From positions 1 to 14,634 of the forward strand of contig CAYPEF010000054.1 of NCBI GenBank assembly GCA_964409675.1: a stretch of 14,634 nt of DNA, in the 5' to 3' direction. This document shows positions 12,429 to 14,634 of the stretch, in pieces; the first letter of the stretch is position 1, and each line of letters opens with the position of its first letter. Below the pieces are notes generated by a model. The model ran no database searches, was not told where the DNA came from, and saw only the letters and a program-made list of their open reading frames with translations. This DNA comes from CAYMDD01 sp964409675. GTDB lineage: Bacteria; Pseudomonadota; Alphaproteobacteria; Rickettsiales; SXRF01. Position numbers and translations under genes: made by a program.

Positions 12429-13601
12429 TTAATTACCAGTCACTTTTTCATTCCATCCGTTAGACTGATGGCGCGGTTTCGCCTGCGGCATGCCGCTCGG
12501 CAGCCAGCCCATGCGCCAGAACATCAACAGCATGCCGAACGCCACGCCGATCATCAGCATGATGGCGAAGAAATAGCCGTAATGCCAGCCCAGCTCCGGC
12601 ATGTTGTGGAAATTCATCCCGTACACGCCCGCAATCAGGTTCAGCGGGATAAACACCGCCGACACCATGGTCAGCACCTTGACGATTTCGTTGGTTTTAT
12701 GCCCCTCATAGGCAAGGAACGTATTGAGCAATCCCCCGGCAGTATCGCGGTAGAACTGCGAAAGCTCGTTCGCCTGAATGCTGTGGTCGTAGCAATCGCG
12801 CAGGAAATTTCGGGTATTTTTAGTCATCAGCGGCGAATCCTCGCGCATCAGCATACCGATGATGTCGCTCATCGGATAAATAGTCCGGTGCAACAGCAGC
12901 AAATCGCTCTTGGCGTGGTGGATATGCTGGATGATATCCTGGTCAGGCGCGCCGACATTGCGGTTATCGGCGGAGAAAATCTGCTCTTCGATCATGCTCA
13001 GGCGGTAATTCAGCTGGTCAAGCACCGGGAAATAGCGGTCGATCACCTCGTCGAGAATAGCGTAATACAAGTAATCCGCGCCGCAATAGCGGATTTTGCC
13101 GGTGCCGCGGCGCACGCGGTCGCGCACCTGCTCGAAACTGTGGCTGGGCCGCTCCTGGAACACCAGCACCACGTTTTTCTTGAGGAACAGGCTCACCTGC
13201 TCGCTCTCGAACTGTTCGGCAAGAATGCCGCCCTTGACGATAGTGAACACGTAATGCTCGTAAAACTCCACCTTCGGGCGATGGCTGGTATCCAGCACGT
13301 CCTCCAGCGAAAGCCTGTCCAGCGCGAACAACGTGCCTAGCTGGTCGATCAGCTCCACATCGGCCAGCCCCACCACGTTCACCCACACCACCGGCCAGGC
13401 GGAGAGGAACGGGCCGATCTCATTGACATTATCCACCGGATGCTCGATGAAGCCCTCCACCCCGTAGCACATCAAGGTGATGCGGGTGGGCAGGTGCAGC
13501 GGGTTATGCTGCAGCACGCCGGGGGCGGAGCCGGGGTTCGACTTCATCTGGCCGGGGGCAAGATTTTTGCGCTTATGCAGGCGTTTTTTCGAGCGCGCCA
13601 T
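12429..13601 (-). CDS. corA: CorA-family Mg2+/Co2+ transport protein
   Basis: CorA forms a pentameric inner-membrane channel for Mg2+ (also Co2+/Ni2+). With the start at 13601 (MARSKKR) the protein is 390 residues. A large cytoplasmic alpha/beta domain (about 40-300) includes LSLEDVLDTSHRPK and long coiled helices. Two C-terminal membrane segments follow, the first ending in the diagnostic YGMNF selectivity motif and the second followed by a basic tail. An open frame extends upstream to 14126, but that part is antisense to queD and is not CorA-like. An ATG at 13613 (four codons longer) is the alternative start. GGAAGG lies only 4 bases before 13601. It is divergent from queD with an 81 bp shared promoter gap, and its 3' end is 46 bp before the pseudopilin start. 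Confidence 0.92.
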   Translation of the reverse strand: MARSKKRLHKRKNLAPGQMKSNPGSAPGVLQHNPLHLPTRITLMCYGVEGFIEHPVDNVNEIGPFLSAWPVVWVNVVGLADVELIDQLGTLFALDRLSLEDVLDTSHRPKVEFYEHYVFTIVKGGILAEQFESEQVSLFLKKNVVLVFQERPSHSFEQVRDRVRRGTGKIRYCGADYLYYAILDEVIDRYFPVLDQLNYRLSMIEEQIFSADNRNVGAPDQDIIQHIHHAKSDLLLLHRTIYPMSDIIGMLMREDSPLMTKNTRNFLRDCYDHSIQANELSQFYRDTAGGLLNTFLAYEGHKTNEIVKVLTMVSAVFIPLNLIAGVYGMNFHNMPELGWHYGYFFAIMLMIGVAFGMLLMFWRMGWLPSGMPQAKPRHQSNGWNEKVTGN

Positions 13602-13651
13602 ACGGCCTTCCATTCCTATACGGTAGATTTCACATATTGCCTGTGTTACGC

Positions 13652-13666
13652 TTAATTTTCCATTAA
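13652..13666 (+). promoter_or_regulatory. CtrA-box-like TTAA-N7-TTAA between corA and queD
   Basis: TTAATTTTCCATTAA has the two CtrA half-sites at the correct 7-base spacing, but is followed by T, not the preferred C. It lies 16 bases before the queD ATG and 50 bases before the corA start. The gap is AT-rich, so chance is a real explanation. Confidence 0.35.
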
Positions 13667-13682
13667 TCAAGCCAAACCAACC

Positions 13683-14117
13683 ATGCAAAAAACCCGCATC
13701 ACCTGCACCCGCCTGCTCGCCTTCGACGCCGCCCACCGCGTCATGGAGCATGAAAGCAAATGCCGCCATTTCCACGGCCACCGCTACGGCGTGGAAGCCA
13801 CCTTTACTGCCCCCGAACTGGATGCGCTGGGGCGGGTGGTGGATTTCGGCATCATCAAGGAAAAGCTCGGCGCATGGATTGATGAGCAGTGGGACCATAC
13901 GGCAATTCTTTGGGATAAAGACCGGGATCTGGGTGAAGCGGTAGCGGCGCAAACGAAACAGCGCATCTATTACCTGCCCTATAACCCGACGGCAGAGAAT
14001 ATCGCACGCTACCTGCTGGAGCGCATTTGCCCGGAGCTGTTTAAAGATAGCAGCATTGAGTGCGTTTCCGTGCGCGTGCAGGAAACACCGAATTGCTCGG
14101 CGGAAGCGCATAGATAA
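13683..14117 (+). CDS. queD: 6-carboxy-5,6,7,8-tetrahydropterin synthase / 6-pyruvoyl-tetrahydropterin synthase family (QueD)
   Basis: QueD converts dihydroneopterin triphosphate to 6-carboxytetrahydropterin, the second step of queuosine (7-deazaguanine) synthesis. The 144 residues are in the family range (about 120-150). Zinc ligands are visible as H18 (FDAAHRV), H31 and H33 (HFHGHRYG). The catalytic residues fit C27 (KCRHFHGH), H72 (WDHT) and E134 (VQETPN). The presence of C27 in the CxxxHGH motif is that of QueD. PTPS-III-type folate enzymes share the fold and cannot be fully excluded. No queC or queE is in the window. The start follows a CtrA-box-like sequence, and a stem-loop follows the stop. 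Confidence 0.92.
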   Translation: MQKTRITCTRLLAFDAAHRVMEHESKCRHFHGHRYGVEATFTAPELDALGRVVDFGIIKEKLGAWIDEQWDHTAILWDKDRDLGEAVAAQTKQRIYYLPYNPTAENIARYLLERICPELFKDSSIECVSVRVQETPNCSAEAHR

Positions 14118-14132
14118 CCAAAACACAAAACG

Positions 14133-14159
14133 CCCTCAAGCCTGCGGATGCAGGGAGGG
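14133..14159. terminator. Stem-loop after queD, possible terminator
   Basis: CCCTC-AAG-CCTGC pairs with GCAGG-GAGGG around a GGAT loop. No T-run follows on the plus strand, so it is a weak rho-independent terminator at best, or a repeat element. Confidence 0.4.
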
Positions 14160-14245
14160 TAATGTTATTTCAAGCGGAGCGAGGAATCCTGCTTCCGCAC
14201 GGAGAGCAAGTTGTATCCCTCATTGCATTCGGGATAAGATTTTCT

Positions 14246-14272
14246 GTCGTCCCGGCCTGCGCCGGGGTGACG
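14246..14272. repeat. Extragenic palindrome of the GTCGTCCCGGC...GCCGGG type
   Basis: CCCGGC-CTGC-GCCGGG with flanking GTCGT and GTGACG forms a GC-rich hairpin. Sequences of this form are common dispersed repeats in many proteobacterial genomes. Confidence 0.6.
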
Positions 14273-14410
14273 GTGTTTCTTCGGCCCGGGCCATAGGAAG
14301 TTGGTACAGGCGGGGCACGTGAGGACGGTATCGCCGAACCCCTAGGGCTAGCGGTGTTTCTCCGCATCACCCGTTCCCTGCCGCATCCGGTATCTTCCAA
14401 CGGATGCATT

Positions 14411-14428
14411 TCATTGAGCGCTCAATGA
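14411..14428. repeat. Perfect 18 bp palindrome TCATTGAGCGCTCAATGA
   Basis: A perfect dyad with no spacer. It looks like a TetR-type operator, but it lies between two converging genes, so a hairpin or repeat role is at least as likely. Confidence 0.6.
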
Positions 14429-14477
14429 GGGACAGTATGCAGGGATTGAATGGGGCCGGAAGAGGGTTTTTTACCTG

Positions 14478-14513
14478 TCGTCCCCGCCGGCCCGCAGAGC
14501 TGTCGGGGAACGA
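14478..14513. repeat. Hairpin TCGTCCCCG...CGGGGAACGA downstream of pdxH
   Basis: Near-perfect arms (one base inserted in the right arm) surround a 17-base GC-rich centre that may fold further. It lies 12 bases after the pdxH stop and may end that transcript, or be another dispersed palindrome. Confidence 0.5.
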
Positions 14514-14524
14514 CGAGAAGAAGC

Positions 14525-14632
14525 TTACGGATACAATCGCTCCACACTCCACCCTTGCCCCGTATGGGTATATACCTCTCGGTCATGCAGGCGGAAAGGG
14601 CGTTCGGTCCAGAACTCGATGCGGTTCGGGAT
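14525..14632 (-). CDS. pdxH: Pyridoxamine 5'-phosphate oxidase, C-terminal end only
   Basis: PdxH is the FMN enzyme that oxidises pyridoxine or pyridoxamine 5'-phosphate to pyridoxal 5'-phosphate, the active cofactor. Only the last 35 codons and the TAA (14525-14527) are inside the window. They read IPNRIEFWTERPFRLHDREV, a short variable stretch, then WSVERLYP. This matches the highly conserved PdxH C-terminus, where IEFWQG-RLHDR contributes to substrate/FMN binding and the protein ends RLxP. The frame runs off the right edge on the minus strand. The stretch is too short for most ORF callers but quite diagnostic. Confidence 0.85.
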   Translation of the reverse strand: MPNRIEFWTERPFRLHDREVYTHTGQGWSVERLYP

Positions 14633-14634
14633 CA

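Larger units (their letters stand above)
14118..14524. other. 407 bp convergent intergenic region with dispersed palindromes
   Basis: No gene is supported here. It lies 3' of both queD and pdxH, so promoters are not expected. It contains a queD-proximal stem-loop (14133-14159), a TTTCAAGCGGAGCGAGGAAT stretch (14168-14187) resembling dispersed extragenic repeats, a CCCGGC/GCCGGG hairpin (14246-14272), a 10 bp direct repeat CGGTGTTTCT (14271-14280 and 14352-14361), an 18 bp palindrome (14411-14428), and a long hairpin (14478-14513). Confidence 0.7.

Noticed and set aside
13602..14126. N-terminal extension of corA to give 565 residues
   Set aside because: The extra residues are antisense to queD and do not resemble CorA. 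The start near 13601 gives a normal length.
14411..14428. TetR-family operator
   Set aside because: The palindrome resembles one, but it is downstream of both flanking genes, where no promoter is expected.

Overview
The window comes from a GC-rich, flagellated alphaproteobacterium. The diagnostic genes are ctrA and chpT, the response regulator and histidine phosphotransferase of the alphaproteobacterial CckA-ChpT-CtrA phosphorelay, together with an alphaproteobacterial-style chemotaxis operon and the flagellar export ATPase gene fliI. Nothing here fixes the order. The gene mix is compatible with a deep-branching Rhodospirillales- or Micavibrio-like lineage, but that is a guess.

Layout. fliI (partial, minus strand) is divergent from ctrA (plus strand). 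The gap between them holds a perfect TTAA-N7-TTAAC CtrA box. ctrA ends in a strong bidirectional terminator that faces an AT-rich minus-strand gene of unknown function with kinase-fold-like features. Next, on the minus strand, comes a tight operon reading chpT-cheA-cheW-cheY-cheB-cheR, with 8, 4 and 14 bp overlaps at three of its junctions. Upstream of chpT, and divergent from it, is a phage-type S24 repressor. A perfect CAGTAA-AC-TTACTG inverted repeat lies between the two. The repressor converges with, and overlaps tail-to-tail, a degenerate receiver plus Fis-HTH regulator.

The right third is housekeeping and surface genes: a secreted or anchored cysteine-containing protein with a histone-H1-like Lys/Ala/Pro tail, a convergent orphan pseudopilin, a CorA-type Mg2+/Co2+ transporter divergent from queD (6-carboxytetrahydropterin synthase family), a 407 bp convergent spacer of dispersed palindromes, and the last 35 codons of pdxH.

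Functional reading. CckA (outside the window) would pass phosphate to ChpT and then CtrA. CtrA would bind its own promoter and that of fliI. ChpT is made from the same transcript as the chemotaxis signalling core, so cell-cycle or flagellar development and chemotaxis are genetically coupled. This coupling is the main theme of the window. The least explained pieces are the kinase-like AT-rich gene beside ctrA, the S24 repressor with its candidate operator at the head of the chpT-che operon, and the Lys/Ala/Pro-tailed secreted protein. I saw no CRISPR array, insertion sequence or tRNA/rRNA gene.
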